A stretch of 10,394 bases of DNA from a bacterium (lineage in GTDB: Bacteria; Verrucomicrobiota; Verrucomicrobiia; Limisphaerales; UBA11358), in assembly GCA_021781185.1 (NCBI GenBank), contig JAJXXI010000048.1:1-10394 (forward strand), written 5' to 3'. The position numbers and the translations under genes were made by a program. Below the pieces are notes generated by a model. That model had not been told where the DNA came from and ran no database searches. It saw only the letters and a list, made by a program, of their open reading frames with translations. Position 1 is the stretch's first letter. Every line of letters starts with the position of its first letter. Of this stretch, positions 1-6,294 are shown piece by piece.

Positions 1-4
1 TGAA

Positions 5-787
5 ATGAACATCCACCTTGTTTATGTCTGTCCGGTGGTGAACTGGCCTCAGTTTGAACCGGCCACGCGGCGGTTTGTCTCCACCTTCAAACAGTTCCCG
101 CCAGAATTTCCACACACGCTCCACGTGGTTTGCAATGGCGGAAAACCAAATGCAATGGTGGCGGATTTATTTGCGGGGCTGAACCCGGTCTTTCACGAAC
201 ACGACAACGGCGGTTGGGACATTGGTGCCTACCGGAAGGTGGCGGGCGAAGTGGATGCCGATTTCATGCTGTTTCTCAATGCCCACAGCCATTTCCGCCA
301 GGCCGGCTGGCTGCGGCGGCTGGCTGCCGGAGCCGAGCAATTTGGCCCGGGTCTTTACGGACCGTCCGCTTCGTTTGACATCGCGCCGCATATCCGCACC
401 ACGGCGTTCATGTGCCGCCCTCAATTGGTGCGGGATTGGACAGGATCGCTGTCCCAGCCAGACGACCGCCATTATTTTGAAGTGGGCCGGCAATCCATCA
501 CCAGTCTCGCTGGGCGGCAGAATATGCCTTGCGTCCTCGTGACCTGGGAGGGCTTTTACCCGCAACCGGACTGGCGCAAACCGGCAAACATTTTCCGGCG
601 CGGCGACCAGAGCAACTGCCTGATCTATGACCGGCACCACGAGATTTATGAAGCCAGCACGCCGGCGCAGAAAGACCGGCTGGGACGAATTGCCGACGGT
701 GACAAATGGTCGTATTATCACAGCGCCGTCCGAGGAAAATTAAACCGGTGGCTCAATCGGAAAACCAGCCTATGCATCCATATTTAA
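5..787 (+). CDS. Glycosyltransferase-like protein of a polysaccharide locus, exact function unknown
   Basis: A 260-residue soluble protein with no signal peptide or membrane segment. It starts at ATG 5; bases 1-8 (TGAAATGA) could hold the stop of an upstream gene, so it is probably a downstream member of an operon. The N-terminus (residues 1-45) reads as a beta-alpha-beta unit like the start of a GT-A fold. Residues 66-77 (HDNGGWDIGAYR) resemble the N-x-G-x-D-x-G-A/P stretch of rhamnan-synthesis-F-like and related GT proteins. Residues 87-103 (FMLFLNAHSHFRQAGWL) lie where a GT-A enzyme has its hydrophobic strand and DxD motif, but the acidic pair is replaced by NAHS. The C-terminal third is rich in W, Y, R and D (WEGFYPQPDWRKP at 181-193, then RRGDQSNCLIYDRH at 198-211). 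Location beside a methyltransferase and a GT4 enzyme supports a role in glycan assembly. The family is my inference from motif shape; a non-catalytic or DxD-independent enzyme is possible. Confidence 0.72.
   Translation: MNIHLVYVCPVVNWPQFEPATRRFVSTFKQFPPEFPHTLHVVCNGGKPNAMVADLFAGLNPVFHEHDNGGWDIGAYRKVAGEVDADFMLFLNAHSHFRQAGWLRRLAAGAEQFGPGLYGPSASFDIAPHIRTTAFMCRPQLVRDWTGSLSQPDDRHYFEVGRQSITSLAGRQNMPCVLVTWEGFYPQPDWRKPANIFRRGDQSNCLIYDRHHEIYEASTPAQKDRLGRIADGDKWSYYHSAVRGKLNRWLNRKTSLCIHI
732..736 (+). promoter_or_regulatory. Shine-Dalgarno-like GAGGA deciding the methyltransferase start
   Basis: GAGGA lies 11 nt before GTG 748, inside the coding sequence of the preceding gene. The in-frame ATG at 706 has no such motif and would enlarge the overlap to 82 bp. 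The ATG at 772 is preceded by CAATCGGAAAACCAGCCT, with no convincing site. This favours GTG 748, though 772 remains possible. Confidence 0.4.
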
Positions 788-1449
788 GAAAAACTCCATT
801 CTCCTACCCTTGGATTCTATCCGTCGCAATTAGCAATGACGTGAAAACCATCTTGGACATTGGATGTGGCACAGGAGATTTGATGGCCATGATTGCCAAG
901 GGTAAGAACTGGGACATAACCGGTGTGGAACTTTTTGACGACAGCATCAAGGCTGCCGAAGCAACTGGAGTCTATAAAAAAATCATCAAGGCGGACATCA
1001 CAAAACTGCCGGAGGAGATTACCAACCAGAAGTTTGACGTCGTTTTTTCCTCAATGGCTGTCGAGCATATCCATAAAGCGGAAGCTCTGGCTCTCATCAG
1101 ACAAATGGAAGCAATGTCGCGTAAACGCACGGTAATCACAACCATTGTCGGATTTTATGGTTTTTGCCCGCTTGACGCGAACGGTGAGGAAAAAAATCCT
1201 TATCAAATTCATGTTTCAGGCTGGGACCCCGAGGAATTTCGCAAAATGGGCTACGTGACACGCGGTCAAGGGCTGGCTTTGGTTTGGAAGGAGGGCAACT
1301 GGGCCTATACCGCCCCCCGCTATTTGCGTCCGCTCTTGTTTGGTGCCTCATATCTGTGTTCGCCGTTGGTTTATTTTGCAACCTCGCTTGGTGTGGCGCA
1401 AATTGCGCATAAAATAATTCCCCAGCCTAAACAAGATCATTCTACATAA
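748..1449 (+). CDS. Class I SAM-dependent methyltransferase
   Basis: A predicted 233-residue cytosolic methyltransferase (225 residues if ATG 772 is the start). Motif I, ILDIGCGTG, is at residues 35-43 and is the SAM-binding glycine loop. The acidic end of beta-2 is E61 (ITGVELFD, 57-64), D83 lies in KADIT, and FDVVFSSMAVEHI (96-108) is the beta-4 post-motif typical of the Methyltransf_11/25 type. The C-terminal part carries aromatic and hydrophobic stretches (197-222) but no clear transmembrane helix. The substrate cannot be read from sequence; a sugar O- or N-methylation in glycan synthesis fits the neighbours. It overlaps the upstream gene by 40 bp, suggesting co-transcription and coupled translation. 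Its end overlaps the convergent GT4 gene by 8 bp. It is visibly AT-richer than its neighbours: hand counts give 47% GC for 841-900 and 43% for 961-1020, against 72% for 3541-3600. This suggests separate acquisition. Confidence 0.85.
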   Translation: MAQSENQPMHPYLRKTPFSYPWILSVAISNDVKTILDIGCGTGDLMAMIAKGKNWDITGVELFDDSIKAAEATGVYKKIIKADITKLPEEITNQKFDVVFSSMAVEHIHKAEALALIRQMEAMSRKRTVITTIVGFYGFCPLDANGEEKNPYQIHVSGWDPEEFRKMGYVTRGQGLALVWKEGNWAYTAPRYLRPLLFGASYLCSPLVYFATSLGVAQIAHKIIPQPKQDHST

Positions 1450-2626
1450 TGACCTTGGGGGGCTTACCGATACCCCGCTCAATTGCCTCCCAAATCGCCT
1501 TTGCCCGGACATTCCAATCCCACTCCAAGCCGGCCGCGTAGGCGTCCTTGCTTGTGGCGGCGTAAAGCGTTTCATCCGTGAGCAGGCGGTGCAGGCAATC
1601 CGCAAACCCGGCCAAATCCCCCGGTCTCGCCTTCAGCCAGCCGCGCGGATAGTAGCTTTGCAAGGCAGATAAATCAAACGACACACCCGGAAGCCCGCAG
1701 CACAACGCCTCTGCCGCCGCCATCCCTCCGCTATCAAACACCGCCGGATGGACCACGATTCTCGCGGATTTAATGATTTTATATTTTTCGACGCCGTCGC
1801 GGAACCCGAAGAACTCGACATTTTTGGCGAGGCCCAGTTGCTCCGCCTTCGCCCGGCATTGAGCATCCATCGGTCCGGATCCGATGATGGCCAGATGGGC
1901 GTCAGGCTTCCTCTGAACGAGTTGGTTCCATACTTCAAGTAATTCCAATGGGCCCTTCTGCGGATGCAATCGCCCGATGAAAACAGCATCGAACTTTTTC
2001 TCCTTTGGTTCGGGCACGCTTTGCGGGACGCTCAGGTCCACGCCGCCGCGCACGGCGTAAACTGAATCCGGTGACCGGCCTTCTTGCAGCATGAATTCCC
2101 GGTCTTCCTCGCCGGTTACCAAAATCATTTCAGCCTCGCGCAATACTTTTCGCAGCATCTGCTTCTGAACTGGCCGGTAGGCGGTATACATCAAACCGGG
2201 TCCGGGCCGCCCCGAAAACCACTTGGGTGCCAACAGAAACGATTCCATCACCAATGGTGTCTGTGGATATCGCCGCTTCAACCGAAAGGCCGGCAGGGCG
2301 TTGGGTTGAAATTCCGAGGTGGCGAAGATGACATGCCTTTCAGACGGCGAAAACTGAATGACCTCAGCGCCGCGACAGCCGATGATGGTTTGGGCCAGCC
2401 ACCAGATCGGGCGGCCAAAGCGCTGCCAACGATCCGCCCGCCAGGTCACATGTTCGATGCCGTCTAGTTTAAACCAGTCGCAAAGCTGTCGGGCTCCCTC
2501 ATTGCCATACACCGTAATCCGGTGATCCCTGCTCCAACGCCGAATACATTCAACCATGATGCGGTCGCCACCACTTAGGGAAAGCGGCGGCGGGACAATG
2601 GTGTTGGCAATCCAGTGAATATGCAT
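1442..2626 (-). CDS. GT4-family glycosyltransferase (glycosyltransferase group 1)
   Basis: A 394-residue GT-B glycosyltransferase that would transfer a sugar from a nucleotide-sugar donor to a growing glycan at the cytoplasmic face. The start at ATG 2626 is chosen because MHIHWIANTIVPPPLSLSGGDR matches the usual GT4 opening, a beta strand followed by a glycine loop at residues 18-20. Two upstream in-frame ATGs (2668, 2674) would add 14-16 residues without a better ribosome site. The C-terminal Rossmann domain begins at about residue 212 with FDAVFIGRLHPQKG (212-225), the donor-domain signature. It continues with HLAIIGSGP (244-252) and VEFFGF (270-275). The catalytic-loop E-x7-E motif appears as D298-x7-E306 in FDSGGMAAAEALCCGLP, a conservative change at the first position. 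The gene faces the methyltransferase tail to tail and is divergent from the YfhO-like gene. Donor and acceptor sugars are unknown. Confidence 0.9.
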   Translation of the reverse strand: MHIHWIANTIVPPPLSLSGGDRIMVECIRRWSRDHRITVYGNEGARQLCDWFKLDGIEHVTWRADRWQRFGRPIWWLAQTIIGCRGAEVIQFSPSERHVIFATSEFQPNALPAFRLKRRYPQTPLVMESFLLAPKWFSGRPGPGLMYTAYRPVQKQMLRKVLREAEMILVTGEEDREFMLQEGRSPDSVYAVRGGVDLSVPQSVPEPKEKKFDAVFIGRLHPQKGPLELLEVWNQLVQRKPDAHLAIIGSGPMDAQCRAKAEQLGLAKNVEFFGFRDGVEKYKIIKSARIVVHPAVFDSGGMAAAEALCCGLPGVSFDLSALQSYYPRGWLKARPGDLAGFADCLHRLLTDETLYAATSKDAYAAGLEWDWNVRAKAIWEAIERGIGKPPKVIM

Positions 2627-2749
2627 GGACAGCGCGAAAGTTAATGAAACCCAAGCGGAGCTGTCCATCGTCAAGTGCGAGGAATCTGGAACCGCAATTG
2701 ATATTGCACCCTGAATTCAGCATTGAATGTTACTGGCGCGGCTGCCGTC

Positions 2750-2780
2750 TTTTATGGTTAGCGTGCGGCTGAGCATAAAA
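2750..2780. repeat. Inverted repeat, 13-nt arms with 5-nt loop
   Basis: The left arm TTTTATGGTTAGC (2750-2762) and right arm GCTGAGCATAAAA (2768-2780) pair at 11 of 13 positions, plus one G-T wobble, around the loop GTGCG. The outer 7 bp are perfect. There is no T-run after the stem on either strand, so an intrinsic terminator is unlikely. Its position between divergent genes suits an operator-like site or an mRNA leader hairpin. Confidence 0.5.
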
Positions 2781-2808
2781 ACGAAGCAAAAATGAACCCG
2801 AGACTTGC

Positions 2809-2836
2809 TTGACACCTCGATTATTGCCCCCAAAAT
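2809..2836 (+). promoter_or_regulatory. Possible sigma70-type promoter for the YfhO-like gene
   Basis: A perfect -35 hexamer TTGACA (2809-2814) is followed after 16 bp by CAAAAT (2831-2836), which matches the -10 consensus at 4 of 6 positions. The ATG of the downstream gene is 63 nt beyond. Promoter rules outside well-studied phyla are uncertain, so this is a weak call. Confidence 0.3.
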
Positions 2837-2898
2837 CAAGCCGTCAAAATTCAAACTTGAAGCCCGAAGATGTCGTTGTTTGCCAACTGATTTCCACC

Positions 2899-5655
2899 AT
2901 GCCAACCCCAACCCGCAAGAGCGCTTTCACCCTGCCACTGCTGATCTTGGCCGTGCTGGCAGTTTTGTTCTGGCGCAGTTTTTCGCCGAACTTGGTTCAT
3001 TTCTCAAATGACAATCCGCTCGGACAGCAAAATGCTTCCTGGTCGAAGCTCCCCGCCGCAATGACCGGCATGTGGGACGATCAGAATGACGTGGGTTTCA
3101 ATGTCGGCGGTTTTTCTCCCGGGCTGACCGCACTCATCAAATGGTCACTCGGCCCGGTCGGCATGGCCAAGTTTTACGCACCAATCGCTTTGTTCATTGT
3201 CGGGCTCGGCGCGATGTCTTTTTTCCGCGCGCTCAAATTAAGCCCGCTGGCGGTGGCGCTGGGCAGCCTCGCGGCCGTGTTGAATTCCACCTTCTTCAGC
3301 GCGGCGTGCTGGGGGGTTGCGGGACAACAAATCGCCCTCGGGATGGATTTTTTCGCGCTGGCTCTGGTTGTGGCCAATACCCGTGAAACTCCGTGGTTGT
3401 TGCGCTGGACGCGGCTGGCGTTGGCCGGCTTCTGCGTGGGGTTGAACGTCATGGAAGCGGCGGACATCGGGGCGCTTTACAGCCTGATCATCGCCGGCTT
3501 TGTGTTTTACAAATCGTTGGTGGAAACGGACGGACCGGTGGCCGGTAAAGCCCTGCGCGGTTTGGGCCGGGTGGCCTTGGTGGCCGGCTTCGCCGGATTC
3601 ATTGGTTTTCAAACCGTGTCTTCTCTGGTTGGGACGCAAATCGAAGGCGTCGCCGGCACAACGCAGGACGCGGAAACCAAAGCGGAGCAATGGGACTGGG
3701 CCACCCAATGGAGCACGCCCAAAAAGGAATCCCTCGGACTGCTGGTGCCGGGCCTCTTCGGCTACAAGATGGATACCCCCAACAACATGATGCCAGCCCT
3801 GACCAATGCCTATTCAGGCGGAGAATATTGGGGCAGCGTCGGACGCAGTCCCGCGCTCGACCGCTGGCTGGACAACGGCAGTCAGGGTAACCCACCACCG
3901 GGTTTCATGCGCTTTTCCGGCGGAGGCAATTATTGCGGCATTCTGGTGTGCCTCATCGCGGCCTGGACGATGGCACAGTCGTTCCGCCGGAAAAATTCGC
4001 CGTTTACCAACGCGCAAAAGAAAATGATCTGGTTCTGGGCCTTCATTCTCGTCATCTGCCTGCCGCTGGCTTGGGGCCGGTTTGCGCCCTTCTCGCATAC
4101 CAGTGACGGATTCATGTTCTATGCGCTGCTCTACAAGCTCCCGTATTTCTCCACCATCCGAAATCCAGCCAAATTCCTCATTTTCCTGTCATGGGCGATG
4201 GTGATTCTATTCGCCTATGGCCTGCACGTCTTGAGCCAGCGGCAGCTCAGCAAAACCGCGTCCAGCCCGGGCGAATTGCTCGCCCAACTTAAACGCTGGT
4301 GGGCCCGCGCGGACGGATTCGATCGCAAATGGACCCAGATTTGCCTCGGCGTTTTCGTGGCCAGCGTGCTGGGCTGGCTGATTTTTTCCGGCGAACAAAA
4401 GGACTTCATCGCCTACCTGCAAACGGTGGGTTTTCCGGACACAAGCATGGCCAGTGCGATCGCCACGTTCAGTCTTGGGCAGTTGGGCTGGTTTGTTGTT
4501 CTGCTGGCCATCGCGCTGGGAATATTCATTTGCGTCCTCGCCGGTTGTTTTTCCGGCCCGCGCGCCCGGCTTGGTGCGTTGCTGCTGGGTGTTTTTTTGG
4601 TGTTTGATCTTGGCCGGGCCGACGTGCCCTATATTGGCCACTGGGATTACAAGCAGAAATATGAAGTCGGCACGCTGAATCCCATCGTGGATTTCCTCCG
4701 CCAAAAACCCTATGAACACCGGGTGGCCGGGTTGCCTTTCCGCGCCCCGGAAGGAATGGAATTGTTTGACCAGATCTATCGCATCGAGTGGACGCAACAA
4801 CTCTTTCCTTATTACGACATCCAATGTCTGGACATCATTCAGATGCCCCGCATGGCCAATGATTTGAAAAATTATCTGGCGGCGCTTTCTCCGCGCGGCA
4901 CAGCGGCCAGTGTTCCTCTCCTCGCCCGCCACTGGGAACTGACCAACACCCGCTATCTGCTGGGGGCCGCCGGCTATCTCGAAGCCTTGAACCAGGAACT
5001 TGATCCCGTGCAAAAGCGCTTCCGCATCCAGCAGCGCTTTGAGATTGTGCCCAAGCCCGGAATTGTCCAGCCACATGGACTGGAAGAACTCACCGCCGCG
5101 CCCGATCCGAAAGGCCGCTACGCGCTCTTTGACTTCACCGGCGCGCTGCCCCGGGCCAGCCTTTACGGCGACTGGCAGGTCAACACTAACGACCAATCCG
5201 TGCTGAACACACTGGCTGACTTGGATTTTCACCCGCACCAGACCGTGCTGGTGGATACGCCGGAAAGGAATCTGCCCGCTTCCGCCACCAATGAAAATAC
5301 CGGCACCGTTACTTTCACCAGCTATGCGCCAAAACACATTGTTCTGGCGGCTGACGCGAAAACGCCGTCCGTCTTGCTGCTCAATGACAAATATGATCCC
5401 AACTGGCGCGTGAGCGTGGACGGTGCGCCGGCACAACTGCTGCGCTGCAACTACCTCATGCGCGGCGTATTTCTGCAACCCGGCCAGCACACCGTGAATT
5501 TTGATTTCAGCATGCCGAACCGGCCGCTCTATGTAACATTTGCAGCCATCGGCATTGGCATTATTTTGTGCGGCTTTTTGCTGATTCAAAGCCGGAAAAC
5601 CGGAGAAGCCAAAGAAAATCAATCCGCCAGTGCTGGATTTTCCAGAAAGGCATAA
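2899..5655 (+). CDS. YfhO-like polytopic membrane protein with large extracytoplasmic domain
   Basis: A 918-residue integral membrane protein, starting at ATG 2899; an upstream in-frame TTG at 2809 would only prepend a non-hydrophobic tail. Residues 11-25 form an N-terminal membrane anchor. Further hydrophobic segments lie near 92-108, 115-160 (probably two), 172-186, 191-205, 223-245, 343-360, 376-392, 424-444, 479-497, 525-550 and 557-571, with a last helix at 878-896. The FSTIRNPAKFLIF stretch (417-429) before a helix matches the IR-x-P-x-(R/K)-F-L motif common in YfhO/GT-C-like proteins. Residues about 573-877 form a soluble domain. Its end, with NDKYDPNWRVSVDG (829-842), RGVFLQPGQHTVNFDF (855-870) and then a final helix, is the typical YfhO C-terminus. 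Family members are linked to lipid-linked sugar transfer onto envelope polymers. That role here is inferred from family and context. The 3' end overlaps the convergent isomerase gene by 37 bp. Confidence 0.85.
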   Translation: MPTPTRKSAFTLPLLILAVLAVLFWRSFSPNLVHFSNDNPLGQQNASWSKLPAAMTGMWDDQNDVGFNVGGFSPGLTALIKWSLGPVGMAKFYAPIALFIVGLGAMSFFRALKLSPLAVALGSLAAVLNSTFFSAACWGVAGQQIALGMDFFALALVVANTRETPWLLRWTRLALAGFCVGLNVMEAADIGALYSLIIAGFVFYKSLVETDGPVAGKALRGLGRVALVAGFAGFIGFQTVSSLVGTQIEGVAGTTQDAETKAEQWDWATQWSTPKKESLGLLVPGLFGYKMDTPNNMMPALTNAYSGGEYWGSVGRSPALDRWLDNGSQGNPPPGFMRFSGGGNYCGILVCLIAAWTMAQSFRRKNSPFTNAQKKMIWFWAFILVICLPLAWGRFAPFSHTSDGFMFYALLYKLPYFSTIRNPAKFLIFLSWAMVILFAYGLHVLSQRQLSKTASSPGELLAQLKRWWARADGFDRKWTQICLGVFVASVLGWLIFSGEQKDFIAYLQTVGFPDTSMASAIATFSLGQLGWFVVLLAIALGIFICVLAGCFSGPRARLGALLLGVFLVFDLGRADVPYIGHWDYKQKYEVGTLNPIVDFLRQKPYEHRVAGLPFRAPEGMELFDQIYRIEWTQQLFPYYDIQCLDIIQMPRMANDLKNYLAALSPRGTAASVPLLARHWELTNTRYLLGAAGYLEALNQELDPVQKRFRIQQRFEIVPKPGIVQPHGLEELTAAPDPKGRYALFDFTGALPRASLYGDWQVNTNDQSVLNTLADLDFHPHQTVLVDTPERNLPASATNENTGTVTFTSYAPKHIVLAADAKTPSVLLLNDKYDPNWRVSVDGAPAQLLRCNYLMRGVFLQPGQHTVNFDFSMPNRPLYVTFAAIGIGIILCGFLLIQSRKTGEAKENQSASAGFSRKA

Positions 5656-6188
5656 CAGAGCAGATGACAAATGGTCATCTGCGCGTCTTCAACCCGACCG
5701 TAGTGTGTGTCCCGAATGGTGATGACCTGTTCGGCGATTTCCGCCATCCGGCCACCTTTGCCACCAACCAATGCTGCGGTGATCAAACCGTTTTGTTTGG
5801 CCCAGGCCATGGCTTTGACACAATTCGGTGAATTGCCACTGACGCTGATGCCCAAAACCAAGTCTCCGGGCCGGGCAAAATTTTGCAATTGCCCGGAAAA
5901 CACATCTTCGTAGGAATAATCATTGGCCAGCGCTGTCATCCAACTCACATTGTCGTTGAGGCAGAAAATCCGGAAGCGTTTCTTTAATTTGTCGGATGCC
6001 CCTTTTCCAATATCTGTCGCAAAGTGCGAGGCATTCGCCGCGCTGCCTCCGTTGCCAAACACAAAAATTTGCCGGTCCTCGCGCAGGGCTGTTCGCAATC
6101 GCCCGGCCAGTTCAATCACCGCTTCCAGCGGGATGGACTCATGCGCCGCTCTTTGCGCGCGCAAATATTCGGAAAACCATTGGCTCAT
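5619..6188 (-). CDS. gmhA: SIS-domain sugar-phosphate isomerase, GmhA-like (sedoheptulose-7-phosphate isomerase)
   Basis: A 189-residue cytosolic SIS-domain protein. GmhA converts D-sedoheptulose 7-phosphate to D-glycero-D-manno-heptose 7-phosphate, the first step of ADP- and GDP-heptose synthesis. Seen here: an N-terminal helix, the phosphate-binding loop FGNGGSAANASHF (44-56), the second SIS loop SVSGNSPN (115-122), and ALVGGKGGRM (139-148). The length is close to the E. coli enzyme (about 192). Aligned with E. coli GmhA metal ligands H61, E65, Q172 and H180, this protein has H55, D59, E167 and H175, so two ligands are changed conservatively. ATG 6188 is preferred because the frame extension to 6293 is low-complexity and not SIS-like. 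A DiaA-type or other SIS protein is possible, but an HddA-like kinase about 3 kb away supports heptose synthesis. It is divergent from the lhgO-like gene across 106 bp. Confidence 0.78.
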   Translation of the reverse strand: MSQWFSEYLRAQRAAHESIPLEAVIELAGRLRTALREDRQIFVFGNGGSAANASHFATDIGKGASDKLKKRFRIFCLNDNVSWMTALANDYSYEDVFSGQLQNFARPGDLVLGISVSGNSPNCVKAMAWAKQNGLITAALVGGKGGRMAEIAEQVITIRDTHYGRVEDAQMTICHLLCYAFLENPALAD

Positions 6189-6294
6189 TGTCACGATGCT
6201 ACTATGCGGTGTTTTGTGTGTCAGGAAGATTCTCACCCGTTGTTTTCCCGCTTTCACCCTCCAGCCAGTTGCGCCACAATTTGCCGGAAACAAT
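6189..6294. promoter_or_regulatory. Divergent promoter region between gmhA-like and lhgO-like genes
   Basis: This 106-bp spacer must hold the start signals of both divergent transcription units. I see no strong paired -35/-10 hexamers and no palindrome. A weak GGAA at 6284-6287 precedes the ATG at 6295. The call rests on gene orientation only. Confidence 0.35.

Larger units (their letters stand above)
2627..2898. promoter_or_regulatory. Divergent intergenic region with palindromes
   Basis: This 272-bp spacer separates the divergent GT4 and YfhO-like genes and should hold promoters for both. Visible structure: GCAAT-TGAT-ATTGC at 2694-2707, the perfect palindrome CTGAATTCAG at 2711-2720, and a large inverted repeat at 2750-2780. 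A possible sigma70-type promoter for the + strand gene is at 2809-2836. No convincing small gene was found; the open frames across it are short and lack family-like sequence. Confidence 0.5.

Noticed and set aside
167..721. Antisense open frame opposite the first gene
   Set aside because: Overlaps a better-supported + strand gene over its whole length and shows no motif.
2809..2898. TTG start for the YfhO-like gene
   Set aside because: The extra 30 residues are polar and precede an otherwise normal N-terminal anchor. The TTG is part of the candidate -35 TTGACA.
4207..5670. Long antisense open frame (487 codons) opposite the YfhO-like gene
   Set aside because: Its sequence is low in recognisable motifs and rich in G, A, R, Q and H, as expected for the reverse complement of a GC-rich gene. 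The sense frame has clear family features.
6186..6205. Promoter made of TTGTCA and TACTAT near the isomerase start
   Set aside because: The two hexamers are only about 6 bp apart, far too close for a sigma70 promoter.
6189..6293. N-terminal extension of the isomerase frame
   Set aside because: The added 35 residues are basic and unlike SIS proteins; start at 6188 gives the normal GmhA length.
5923..6294. N-terminal extension of the lhgO-like frame
   Set aside because: It runs antisense through the isomerase gene and has no family-like sequence. ATG 6295 sits exactly before the Rossmann strand.
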